Assembly (NCBI RefSeq): GCF_016907545.1
Contig: NZ_JAFBCD010000001.1
Location: 3,534,001-3,598,000, forward strand
Length of the DNA stretch: 64,000 nt
Source: Paenarthrobacter ilicis
GTDB taxonomy: Bacteria; Actinomycetota; Actinomycetes; Actinomycetales; Micrococcaceae
Direction: 5' to 3'
Shown: positions 41,475 to 49,086 of the stretch, piece by piece
How positions within the stretch are numbered: position 1 is the stretch's first letter
Layout of the letters: each line of letters opens with the position of its first letter
Translations under genes and position numbers: made by a program
The notes under the pieces: generated by a model
What the model was told of the DNA's origin: nothing
Seen by the model: only the letters and a program-made list of their open reading frames with translations
The model's database searches: none

Positions 41475-42821
41475 TCATGACGCCGGGACGGCCTCACTGG
41501 AGCGCACCGGAGTCTCCAGGCCCAGGTTCTCCCGGAGCGTGGTGCCGCGGTATTCGGTGGGGTATACGCCGCGCTCCTGGAGTTCGGGGACCAAGTGGTT
41601 CACAATGTCATCCAGTCCGGTGGGGATGAGCCACGGCGAAATATTGAAGCCATCCACAGCACCTACGCGTGCATACTCGGCCAGGTGATCGGCCACGGAG
41701 TTGTAGGAACCGGTGAACGTAGCGTCAATCCTGGCCGTCTTGGAACTCACGAACTGGCGGATGGAGAAGCCCTTGTCCTTGGCTTCGGCACGCCATTGGT
41801 CGGCAAGTTGCCGTGCTTTGGCGCCGTGGAAACCACTGCCACGGGTCTCCGAGGTTTCTTCCACAACGGGGTCGATGTCCGGCAGGGGACCGTCGGGGTC
41901 GTAGGAGGAGAGCTCGCGACCCCAGAACTGTTCCAAATACGCGATTGCCTGCTGCGGACCGATCTGCAGGCTGCGGACCCAGGCCTTCTTCTCCTGGGCT
42001 TCCTGATCGGTGGCCGCCAGGATGAACTCGCTGGCCGGCATGATCTGCACGGCGTTGGCACCACGTCCGACGGCGACGGAACGGGCCACAATGTCGCGTC
42101 GGAATTCCACGGCGTCGTCAAACTTCGGGTGCGCGGAGAAGATCACGTCTGCCTGGCGGGCCGCAAAGTCGCGGCCATCGGGAGAGTCGCCGGCTTGGAA
42201 CAGCACCGGACGGTACTGGGCGCTCCGCGGCAGGCGCGGGGTCACGTCCACGGTGTAGTGCTGGCCTTCATGCAGCACGCGCCGTGCCGGGCCTTCGGGT
42301 GTCTCCCAGGAATCCCAGATGCGCTTGGCGGTTTCCACGAACGCTTCGGCATGCTTGTAGCGATCGGCGTGGTCCAAATATCCGCCGCGGCGGAAGTTGG
42401 CTCCCGTCCAGGCATTGTCCGTGGTAACGATGTTCCAGGCAGCACGGCCGCCGGAAATCAGGTCCAAGGACTGCAAACGGTGTGCCAGGTCGGCGGGATC
42501 GTTGTACGTGGTGTTCTGGGTGGCCACCAAGCCGATGTTCGTGGTGATGGCCGCCAAGGCTGCCAGCATGGTTTGCGCATCCGGCCTGCCCACCACGTCC
42601 AGTGCGTGGGGGCGGCCAAGGTGCTCACGCAGGCGGAGTCCCTCGCCCAGGAAGAAGGCTGCGAACTTGCCGCGCTCGGCCGTTTGGACGATGTGCCGGA
42701 AGGACTCGAAGTCCGTCTGCGAGCCGGACTCGGCTGCCTTCCAGATGGTGCCGGAGTTGACGCCCTGGAAAAAGATCCCGAACTGGATCTGGCCGGAGGG
42801 CTGGAAAATGTCCCGTGTCAT
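41475..42821 (-). CDS. NtaA/SnaA/DszA-family flavin monooxygenase
   Basis: A 448-residue two-component luciferase-like monooxygenase, using FMNH2 delivered by a separate reductase. Family segments are QIQFGIFFQGVNSGTIWK, AAFFLGEGLRLREHLGR, LVATQNTTYNDPADLAHRLQSLDLISGGRAAWNIVTTDNAWTG-type core (substrate/flavin pocket), YRPVLFQAGDSPDGRDFAA and RGTTLRENLGL near the end. This length and these motifs match the group that contains nitrilotriacetate monooxygenase, DszA and the YtnJ/CmoJ enzymes that cleave C-S or C-N bonds. It is the last gene of a seven-gene operon with an amino-acid ABC importer. Confidence 0.9.
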   Translation of the reverse strand: MTRDIFQPSGQIQFGIFFQGVNSGTIWKAAESGSQTDFESFRHIVQTAERGKFAAFFLGEGLRLREHLGRPHALDVVGRPDAQTMLAALAAITTNIGLVATQNTTYNDPADLAHRLQSLDLISGGRAAWNIVTTDNAWTGANFRRGGYLDHADRYKHAEAFVETAKRIWDSWETPEGPARRVLHEGQHYTVDVTPRLPRSAQYRPVLFQAGDSPDGRDFAARQADVIFSAHPKFDDAVEFRRDIVARSVAVGRGANAVQIMPASEFILAATDQEAQEKKAWVRSLQIGPQQAIAYLEQFWGRELSSYDPDGPLPDIDPVVEETSETRGSGFHGAKARQLADQWRAEAKDKGFSIRQFVSSKTARIDATFTGSYNSVADHLAEYARVGAVDGFNISPWLIPTGLDDIVNHLVPELQERGVYPTEYRGTTLRENLGLETPVRSSEAVPAS

Positions 42822-42830
42822 GGTGTTCCC

Positions 42831-43892
42831 CTACTTTCCGGCGGCAACAGGAGCCGCGGCAGTGGTCGAATAGCGGTTCTCCGCAGGTGCAAGCCCGAGG
42901 ACATCACGGAAAGTCCCGTCCTGGACCAGTGGGCGCAAGGCCCCACGGCGGCGCAGCTCAGGGAGGACGAGCCGCGAAAGTTCTTCCAGCTCAACGTCCA
43001 CGTCGGCAGGGTGGAGGCGAACGCCGTCGGCTTCCTTCAGAAGGCCGTCCAGAAGATCGGTAAGTCCGGCCGCGGAGCCGACAAACCGTGCACGATGCGC
43101 CTCTTCCGAGGCGACCGTCCGCGCCAGTGCGCTTTGCCCGCGCGAGTCCAGCACGACGTCGAGCTCCGCGATGATCGCCACCGGGGAACCCAGCCGCGCC
43201 CGTACGTCGCGGACTTCCGCAACCAGCAGCTCCGTGGTGGGCGCACTGACCAGGACTGCGTCCACGGCCGACACCGGAACCAGGCCATCCCCCACCAGCG
43301 AGGCTGCAGCCAGCACCGGCAGTTGGCCCTGCAGCGGGCGCGGAATGATGGACGGGCCCTTGACGGAGTAGGCCTTGCCGCTGAAGCCGGCAGGGGTTTC
43401 GAAGTCCGCATAGTGCAGCTTGTCAACGTCAATGTAGCGGCCTGTGGCGACGTCGCGGATCACGGCGTCGTCTTCCCAGGAATCCCACAAACGCCGGCCC
43501 ACTTCAATGGAAGCGGCAGCTTCTTCTGCGAGCGCCCCGCCCGTGACAAAGGAACGTCCGACGGCGGCTGCGGCCTCGGGCGACTCGGCCGCGGTGGCGA
43601 TCCAGCCGGCGCGGCCTCCTGACACATAGTCCAAACTGGCCAGCTGCGTGGAGACGTGGAAGGGCTCCGTGTAAACGGTGTCCACTTCCGGCACCACGGC
43701 GATGGTCCGGGTGAGCGGACCGGCGAAGGCTGCGCGCTGCAGTGCATTGGTCCGCCCCGCGGCGGGTTCGTCCTGGAAGGTCGCCACATGGAAGCCCGCG
43801 GATTCAGCGGCGAGGACAGCCCGGGCAAGGTCCTCATACCCGGCTCCGTCGAGTTCAATGGCCAGGAATCCGGCCTTCTCAGCAATACTCAC
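42831..43892 (-). CDS. LLM-class flavin-dependent oxidoreductase
   Basis: A 353-residue luciferase-like protein. It starts FLAIELDGAGYEDLARAVLAAESAGFHVATFQD and includes TQLASLDYVSGGRAGWIATAAESPEAAAAVG, a shortened version of the core found in the NtaA/DszA group, and GPSIIPRPLQGQLPVLAAAS. It is more divergent than the other two monooxygenases of the operon; the C-terminal barrel is shorter. Its ATG overlaps the stop of the DUF1684 gene by four bases. It could be a second monooxygenase acting on an intermediate or an inactive partner subunit; the sequence does not decide. Confidence 0.82.
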   Translation of the reverse strand: MSIAEKAGFLAIELDGAGYEDLARAVLAAESAGFHVATFQDEPAAGRTNALQRAAFAGPLTRTIAVVPEVDTVYTEPFHVSTQLASLDYVSGGRAGWIATAAESPEAAAAVGRSFVTGGALAEEAAASIEVGRRLWDSWEDDAVIRDVATGRYIDVDKLHYADFETPAGFSGKAYSVKGPSIIPRPLQGQLPVLAAASLVGDGLVPVSAVDAVLVSAPTTELLVAEVRDVRARLGSPVAIIAELDVVLDSRGQSALARTVASEEAHRARFVGSAAGLTDLLDGLLKEADGVRLHPADVDVELEELSRLVLPELRRRGALRPLVQDGTFRDVLGLAPAENRYSTTAAAPVAAGK

Positions 43893-44716
43893 TTCTGGTC
43901 CTGACGTTCGTAGGGGATTTTTTCTCCGGCTTCGATGGCCACTGGCAACCGGTTCTCGGCAGGGGGGAGCGGGCAGGTGGCCAGGTCCGTGTAGGCGCAG
44001 GGCAGATTCACCGCGCGGTTGAAGTCCAGCTGCACGGTACCGTCGGCGGCAGGGGTCACGGACAGCGAACGATTGGCCGCATAGGTGGTTTTGCCCGAGG
44101 TCCGGTCAGTGAACAGCACGGACAGGGATCCGGGCGCGTATCCGTTGAATGCCGTCAAGGCCAGTTCCTCGCCGTCCAGCTGGAACCGGATCTGTCCGGG
44201 CGCTTCGTAGACGTGCTGGATGCCCTCCACAGCAGCGCCCACCGTGGTGGATCGCGGCTGGTCAAAAGGAACGAACGTACCCTCCACCGCGAATGCTGCA
44301 GTGGGCGCATACGTGGGCGTGCCCTGGTATTCCGCCAGCAGGTCATTGGCGGGGTTGCGGGGACGCACAATGTACTCGCCGCCGCGCTTGGCTACTTCAA
44401 TCACGGTGTCGCCCCACACCAGGTTGATGCCGCCGCGTTCAGCGATCGGCCCCAGCTCGATAGGCGAGCCCAGCTGCACACCATCTTGTTCCAGGCTCTC
44501 TCCCGGCTCCAGGACAACGCGGACGACGCCGGACTCCACGCTCCAGGTTCCCGGGGCGCCTTCCAGCCGGGCCGGTTCAGCGGTGAGCCAGTGGAGATGG
44601 GTCACGGCCAGGAAGCCGTGGGGGTGGGCGCGTTTGCGTTCGTGGGCTGCGTGCCATTCCTGCCACTCCTGCTCGAAGGAGTCCAGGGTGGCTGTGGTGT
44701 TACCTTGCGTAGACAT
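43889..44716 (-). CDS. DUF1684 protein
   Basis: A 275-residue protein of the DUF1684 family, which has no established reaction. Typical segments are WQEWHAAHERKRAHPHGFLAVTHLHWL near the N-terminus, VIEVAKRGGEYIVRPRNP, PTYAPTAAFAVEGTFVPFDQP, and a final DFNRAVNLPCAYTDLATCPLPPAENRLPVAIEAGE with the family's paired cysteines and terminal G-E-K. No signal peptide, so cytoplasmic. It overlaps the monooxygenase upstream by 17 bases and the next one by four, which ties it to the same process. DUF1684 genes recur beside flavin monooxygenases in actinobacteria, but a role is not established. Confidence 0.85.
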   Translation of the reverse strand: MSTQGNTTATLDSFEQEWQEWHAAHERKRAHPHGFLAVTHLHWLTAEPARLEGAPGTWSVESGVVRVVLEPGESLEQDGVQLGSPIELGPIAERGGINLVWGDTVIEVAKRGGEYIVRPRNPANDLLAEYQGTPTYAPTAAFAVEGTFVPFDQPRSTTVGAAVEGIQHVYEAPGQIRFQLDGEELALTAFNGYAPGSLSVLFTDRTSGKTTYAANRSLSVTPAADGTVQLDFNRAVNLPCAYTDLATCPLPPAENRLPVAIEAGEKIPYERQDQK

Positions 44717-45866
44717 AGGCGGTATCGCTCCTGTTCAAAGCATGATCGGCGGTGACTGCTGCTGCGGCGTCCGGTTCGGTGGCCCCGGCGAATTCCGGGC
44801 GGCCGCCAAAGGGGTCCACCGCTTCCCACAGTGTGGTGGGGGCCGCGGCCCGGACGGCGGGGATGACTTCCAGGGCGAAGCGCTCCAGGATGTCCAGCTG
44901 CTGTTCGAACGGCAGCGTGGTGGGCAGGGAGATCGATTGGAGATCGTGGCCGTACAGGGAGTGGTAGCTGAGGATCTTGTCGATCACCTGTTCCGGGCTT
45001 CCCACCAAGGCGGGGCCCTCGGCCACGGCGTGCTCAATGTCGCGGAATGGCGAGTTGTTGCCCGGCACATTCCGGCCCGCGGTCAAACCCTCGTACACCG
45101 GGCCGTACTGGCGGATGGCCTCCTGCGTGGTGTCCGCAATGAACACTCCTCCGGCCCCGCTGCCCGAGCCAAGGTACTGGTGGCGGGGATCGTGGCCGTG
45201 GCGTTCGTATTCCTCGCGGTAGTGGTCAATCAGTACCTTGTAGTTCTCCCGCGGCTGGATGGCGTTGGCTGTGAACAGCGGATCGCCCCACTTGGCTGCG
45301 AGCGCAGCGGATGTCAGGGTTGTAGCCGAGCCGTGCCAAATCCGGGGTGAACCCGCGAAGGGGCGTGGCGTCGTCGTGGTCGGCTCGGTGAGGGCCGGGC
45401 GGAAGCGGCCTGACCACGTGACGCTTTCCTTGCGCCAGAGTGTCCGCAGCAAGGCGTACTTCTCGGCCAGCAGGTCCCATTGGTCGTCCAAGGACAAACC
45501 AAACAGGGGGTACTGAAGGATCTCGTTGCCCTTGCCGATCACCAGTTCCAGGCGGCCACGGCTCAGTTGGTCGATGGTGGCGTAATCCTCGGCAACGCGC
45601 ACCGGGTCCAGTACCGAGAGCACGGTAACCCCGGATTGCAGGCGAATACGGCTGGTGACGGCGGCAATCGCGGCGAGGACCGTCGTCGGGGAGGACGAGA
45701 CAAACTCGCCGGCATGACGTTCCCCAACTGAGAAGCTGTCGAAGCCGAGCTCCTCAGCCCGGTGGGCCGTTTCCACCACCTGGTTCAAACGGTCAGCGGT
45801 GGAGACGATCTCCCCCGTCACCGGATGCTTCAGGTGCGGAATGATGTCCAGGACCTGGAACTTCAT
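44700..45866 (-). CDS. LLM-class flavin-dependent oxidoreductase (putative FMN-dependent)
   Basis: A 388-residue luciferase-like monooxygenase. Segments are FQVLDIIPHLKHP, LGFDSFSVGERHAGEFVSSSPTTVLAAIAAVT, LSVLDPVRVAEDYATIDQLSRGRLELVIGKGNEI, the RPALTEPTTTTPRPFAGSPRIWHGSATT stretch, and GVFIADTTQEAIRQYGPVYEG. This branch often carries annotations as a putative FMN-dependent monooxygenase near sulfur-compound transporters. It overlaps the binding-protein gene upstream by four bases. The operon has no flavin reductase, so reduced FMN must come from elsewhere. Confidence 0.88.
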   Translation of the reverse strand: MKFQVLDIIPHLKHPVTGEIVSTADRLNQVVETAHRAEELGFDSFSVGERHAGEFVSSSPTTVLAAIAAVTSRIRLQSGVTVLSVLDPVRVAEDYATIDQLSRGRLELVIGKGNEILQYPLFGLSLDDQWDLLAEKYALLRTLWRKESVTWSGRFRPALTEPTTTTPRPFAGSPRIWHGSATTLTSAALAAKWGDPLFTANAIQPRENYKVLIDHYREEYERHGHDPRHQYLGSGSGAGGVFIADTTQEAIRQYGPVYEGLTAGRNVPGNNSPFRDIEHAVAEGPALVGSPEQVIDKILSYHSLYGHDLQSISLPTTLPFEQQLDILERFALEVIPAVRAAAPTTLWEAVDPFGGRPEFAGATEPDAAAAVTADHALNRSDTAYVYAR

Positions 45867-46894
45867 TTGGTGGTCCCTGCCGGGGTGACGAACGTTGCCT
45901 CGGTAACGGTTTTGGATTCCGGCACTGCTTCCTCGGAGAGTCCCCAGCGTTCCAGGACCTTGCCGTAGGAGCCGTCCTTGATGGTGGAGTTCAAGGCGTC
46001 GGTGATGGCCGGGGCCAGCCCGTTGCCCTTCAGGGTGGTGGCAGCAACCAGTGTCTCAGCGGGCCAGCCGGCGTTGACCTTGCCCACCACTTTGAGGTCG
46101 TCGCGCGTGTTCTCGCGGTACGTCACCGACGGGTACGGGGCCAGGTTCAGGTCGGTACGGCCTGAGGACAGCGCCAGGATGGTGTCGGCGTCGGAGGAGT
46201 AGTACTGGAGCGCAGCGGGGGCCTTGCCCTTGGCTTCGAGTTCTTTGTTCCACGCCAGGAGGATCTTTTCCTGGTTGGTGCCCGAGCCCACGGAGATCTT
46301 CAAGCCGGAGATGTCGTCCGAGCCCTTGATGTCGTAGCTGGAGCTCTTCTTAGCCTCGAAGCCCATGTAGGCAGCGCGGTAGGTGGAGAAGTCGAACAGC
46401 TTCACGCGTGCGGCGTTGATGCCCACGTTGGAGAACACTGCCTCGAAGTCGCCGGACTGCGTCTTCAGCGGCCAGTTCTCCCAGGAGGTCACTTGGAGGT
46501 CCAGTTCCAGGCCCAGCTTGTCCGCCACCAACTGGGCGATGTCCACCTCCACGCCAATGGGGGTCTTGTCATCCGTGGCGTGGAAGGACAGTGGGATGGA
46601 GCCGGCCGTGGTGGCTACCGTCAGCTTGCCGTCCTTGGAGATGGCGGCCGGAACCTTGGCTGCGGCTGCGGCATCCTTCTCATCGCGGATCCGGTTCTGG
46701 TCAACGGAGGTGTTGTACACGACGCCGTTCTTGGCAGCTTCCGATTCCGGCTTGGCAGCCGACGCACCGGGATCGGAGCAACCCGCCAGAACAGGAAGTA
46801 CGACGGCGGGAAGTACAGCGAGTGCCAGGAACCTGCGTTTGGTGGAGCCCCGGGATGGTTCAGAGGACGAGTGGCTGTGGGTGGTGCGAAGCAT
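45863..46894 (-). CDS. ABC transporter substrate-binding lipoprotein (amino-acid type)
   Basis: A 343-residue lipoprotein. A charged N-terminus (RGSTKRRF) and a hydrophobic helix lead to the lipobox LAGC at about residue 39. The binding domain shows GKLTVATTAGSIPLSFHATDDKTPIGVEVDIAQLVADKLGLE, DFEAVFSNVGINAARVKLFDF and KISVGSGTNQEKILLAW. It is a paralog of the orphan at 34190, sharing the motifs SDPGA, GSGTNQE, EVDIA, FS/TYR and DGSYxxxLxRWG. It overlaps the monooxygenase at its 3' end by four bases, so uptake and oxidation are coupled in one transcript. Ligand probably an amino-acid-like, perhaps sulfur-containing, compound. Confidence 0.9.
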   Translation of the reverse strand: MLRTTHSHSSSEPSRGSTKRRFLALAVLPAVVLPVLAGCSDPGASAAKPESEAAKNGVVYNTSVDQNRIRDEKDAAAAAKVPAAISKDGKLTVATTAGSIPLSFHATDDKTPIGVEVDIAQLVADKLGLELDLQVTSWENWPLKTQSGDFEAVFSNVGINAARVKLFDFSTYRAAYMGFEAKKSSSYDIKGSDDISGLKISVGSGTNQEKILLAWNKELEAKGKAPAALQYYSSDADTILALSSGRTDLNLAPYPSVTYRENTRDDLKVVGKVNAGWPAETLVAATTLKGNGLAPAITDALNSTIKDGSYGKVLERWGLSEEAVPESKTVTEATFVTPAGTTK

Positions 46895-46903
46895 GGGGAT
46901 GTC

Positions 46904-47827
46904 CTAGATGTTGAAAGCTGGTTCGATGACTTTGGAGAAGAAGCTGCGGGTGCGTTCCTCGCGGGGGTTGGCGAAGATGTCCTGTGGGGAGCCGGACTCA
47001 ACAACCAGTCCGTCGTCCATGAACACCACGGTGTCCGCCACGTCACGGGCAAAGCCCATCTCGTGGGTAACGATGATCAGGGTGGTGCCGGATTTTGCCA
47101 GTTCCCGGATGACGTCCAGGACTTCGTTGACCAGCTCAGGGTCCAGTGCGGACGTGGGCTCATCGAACAGCAGGATCTTGGGATCAAGTGCCAGCGCCCG
47201 CGCAATGGCCACGCGCTGCTGCTGCCCGCCGGAAAGCTGGCGGGGGTAGGCGTCCGCCCTGTCCTTCAAGCCCACACGGTCCAGGAGTTCCAAACCACGT
47301 TTCCGGGCTTCGGCCTTGGAACGCTTCTGGGCCACGATCGGCGCCTCGATCACGTTTTCCAGCGCGGTGAGGTGCGGGAACAGGTTGAAGCTTTGGAACA
47401 CCATGCCAATGTTGGTGCGCTGCTTGAGGATGTCCTTTTCGCGGAGCTCATGGAGCTTGTTGCCGCGCACCTGGTAGCCCACCAGGTCGCCATCGATGGT
47501 GATGTACCCGCCGTCGACTTTTTCCAGGTGGTTGATGGTCCGCAGCAGGGTGGACTTGCCGGACCCGGAGGGACCCACGATCACTGCGACGCCGCCGGGC
47601 GGGACCGACAAGGAGACGCCCTTGAGGACCTCGGTGGCGCCGAAAGACTTGCGGACGTTGGTGATGTCCACTTGGCCGCGGGTGCCGGCTTTTCCTTCGG
47701 CTGAACGGTTGGCAGCCGCGGCCGAACCGGTGGTGCCCGGGGCTTCCCCGGCAACGTCCCCGGCCGCGGTTCCAGCGGCAGCCTGTGCCGCCCTCGTGTT
47801 TTGCTTGCGTGCGGCGATGATGCTCAT
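46904..47827 (-). CDS. Amino-acid ABC transporter ATP-binding protein
   Basis: A 307-residue ATPase of the GlnQ/HisP type. After a nonconserved 50-residue N-terminus (Ala/Gly-rich) come VDITNVRKSFGATEVLKGVSL, Walker A GPSGSGKSTL, the Q-loop MVFQSFNLFPHLTALENV, the signature LSGGQQQRVAIARAL, Walker B ILLFDEPTSALDPE and the H-loop VTHEMGFARD. All ATP-site residues are intact. It overlaps the permease stop by four bases. Typical ATPases of this group lack the long N-terminal extension. Confidence 0.93.
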   Translation of the reverse strand: MSIIAARKQNTRAAQAAAGTAAGDVAGEAPGTTGSAAAANRSAEGKAGTRGQVDITNVRKSFGATEVLKGVSLSVPPGGVAVIVGPSGSGKSTLLRTINHLEKVDGGYITIDGDLVGYQVRGNKLHELREKDILKQRTNIGMVFQSFNLFPHLTALENVIEAPIVAQKRSKAEARKRGLELLDRVGLKDRADAYPRQLSGGQQQRVAIARALALDPKILLFDEPTSALDPELVNEVLDVIRELAKSGTTLIIVTHEMGFARDVADTVVFMDDGLVVESGSPQDIFANPREERTRSFFSKVIEPAFNI

Positions 47828-48789
47828 CGGGCGTCCTTTGCGGGAGAAGCGGCAACGTGGGTGGAGAAGAACTTGCGGGCCTTCTGCAGGGGCGTGAGCG
47901 GCAGGTTCCGGACAGCCCCCTTGGAGAAGTGCCGTTCAATGTAGTACTGGAAAACGCTCAGCACCGAGGTGATCACCACGTACCAGAGCGTGGCCACCAG
48001 CAACAGCGGCAGGACCTGCTGGGTCCGGTTGTAGATCACCTGCACGGTGTAGAAGAGCTCCGAGTAGGCCAGGACGTAAACGATCGAGGTGCCCTTCACC
48101 AGGCCGATGATCTCGTTGAAGGCGTTGGGCAGGATGGCCCGCATGGCCTGCGGCAGGACAATCCTGGTGGAACGCTTCCAGGCCGGGATGCCCAAGGCGG
48201 AGGCAGCTTCCAGTTGGCCCTGGTCCACGGAGAGGATGCCTCCACGGATGATCTCTGCCGAGTATGCGGCCTGGTTCAAGGTGAGGCCCAGGACCGCCGC
48301 AGCGAACTGGCTGATGAGCGTGGTGGTCTGCGCTTCGAAGAACCTGACGTCCGTGAACGGTATGCCCAGGCTGATTTTTTCGTAGAGGTATCCCAGGTTG
48401 TACCAGAGCAGCAACTGGACCAGCAGCGGGGTGGAACGGAAAATCCAGGAGAACGTCCACGACACCGATACCAACAGTGGCGAAGCGGAGAGGCGCATCA
48501 AGGCCAGGATGAAACCGAGGATGAACCCCAGCACTCCTGAAATGGCCGTGAGCTTGAGGGTTTCGATCAAGCCCTTCACTACAGACTGCGCGGTGAACCA
48601 TTCGGCCACCACGCCCCACTCCCAGCGGGGATTGGTGGCCAGGGACCACACGATGGCCGCGACGCCGGCAGCAACCAGCACGGTGCCCACCCAACGCCAG
48701 GGATGCTTGGCCGGGACCAGCTTGTAGTCGGAATAGTCCGGGGTGGGCGGTGCAGTTTCCGCCGTGGCAGGCGGTGCTGTTGCACTCAT
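47824..48789 (-). CDS. Amino-acid ABC transporter permease
   Basis: A 321-residue membrane protein of the HisM/GlnP type from the ATG at 48789 (GAGGTGG upstream). It has a soluble N-terminus, one early helix (WVGTVLVAAGVAAIVWSL) and then about five more, including FTAQSVVKGLIETLKLTAISGVLG, WIFRSTPLLVQLLLWYNLGYLYEK and the EAA cytoplasmic loop EAASALGIPAWKRSTRIVLPQAMRAILPNAFNEIIGLVKGTS that docks on the ATPase. It is the first gene of the seven-gene operon and so the whole unit is probably expressed from a promoter in the divergent region upstream. Confidence 0.93.
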   Translation of the reverse strand: MSATAPPATAETAPPTPDYSDYKLVPAKHPWRWVGTVLVAAGVAAIVWSLATNPRWEWGVVAEWFTAQSVVKGLIETLKLTAISGVLGFILGFILALMRLSASPLLVSVSWTFSWIFRSTPLLVQLLLWYNLGYLYEKISLGIPFTDVRFFEAQTTTLISQFAAAVLGLTLNQAAYSAEIIRGGILSVDQGQLEAASALGIPAWKRSTRIVLPQAMRAILPNAFNEIIGLVKGTSIVYVLAYSELFYTVQVIYNRTQQVLPLLLVATLWYVVITSVLSVFQYYIERHFSKGAVRNLPLTPLQKARKFFSTHVAASPAKDAR

Positions 48790-49086
48790 GCGCCACCTCA
48801 TTTCAGATCGGTTGGGGTTTATTGGTTGGCTGCCAATCTAGGGGCGTGGCAAAGACCCCGGCAAGGCAGGAATTTGCACTTCTTCACCGGACTTAGCGCT
48901 GCTTCTTGGGGGTTCTCATGACGTCACAATTGCCCACGCCTGCAGTGGTTTGAGTCGGGATTTTGCGTCCCTTGACGCTCCGTGACGTGCAGTGACCGGG
49001 CGTTACCAGCGCCTCGACCAGCCCACCCCGCGCTCCCTAGATTGGGCTCTACCACCCCTTGTTTTCATGTTGTTTCAGGAGATTCC
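48790..49086. other. Divergent control region of the monooxygenase/ABC operon and FAD-protein gene
   Basis: The 297-base region has no gene. It contains the palindromes TTGGCTGCCAA (48833-48843 area) and TGACGTCA (48919 area), a TTGACG hexamer near 48972 and repeated GTGAC words. They are candidate regulator sites, but none is a clear match to a known operator. No riboswitch fold was recognised by eye. Confidence 0.4.
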
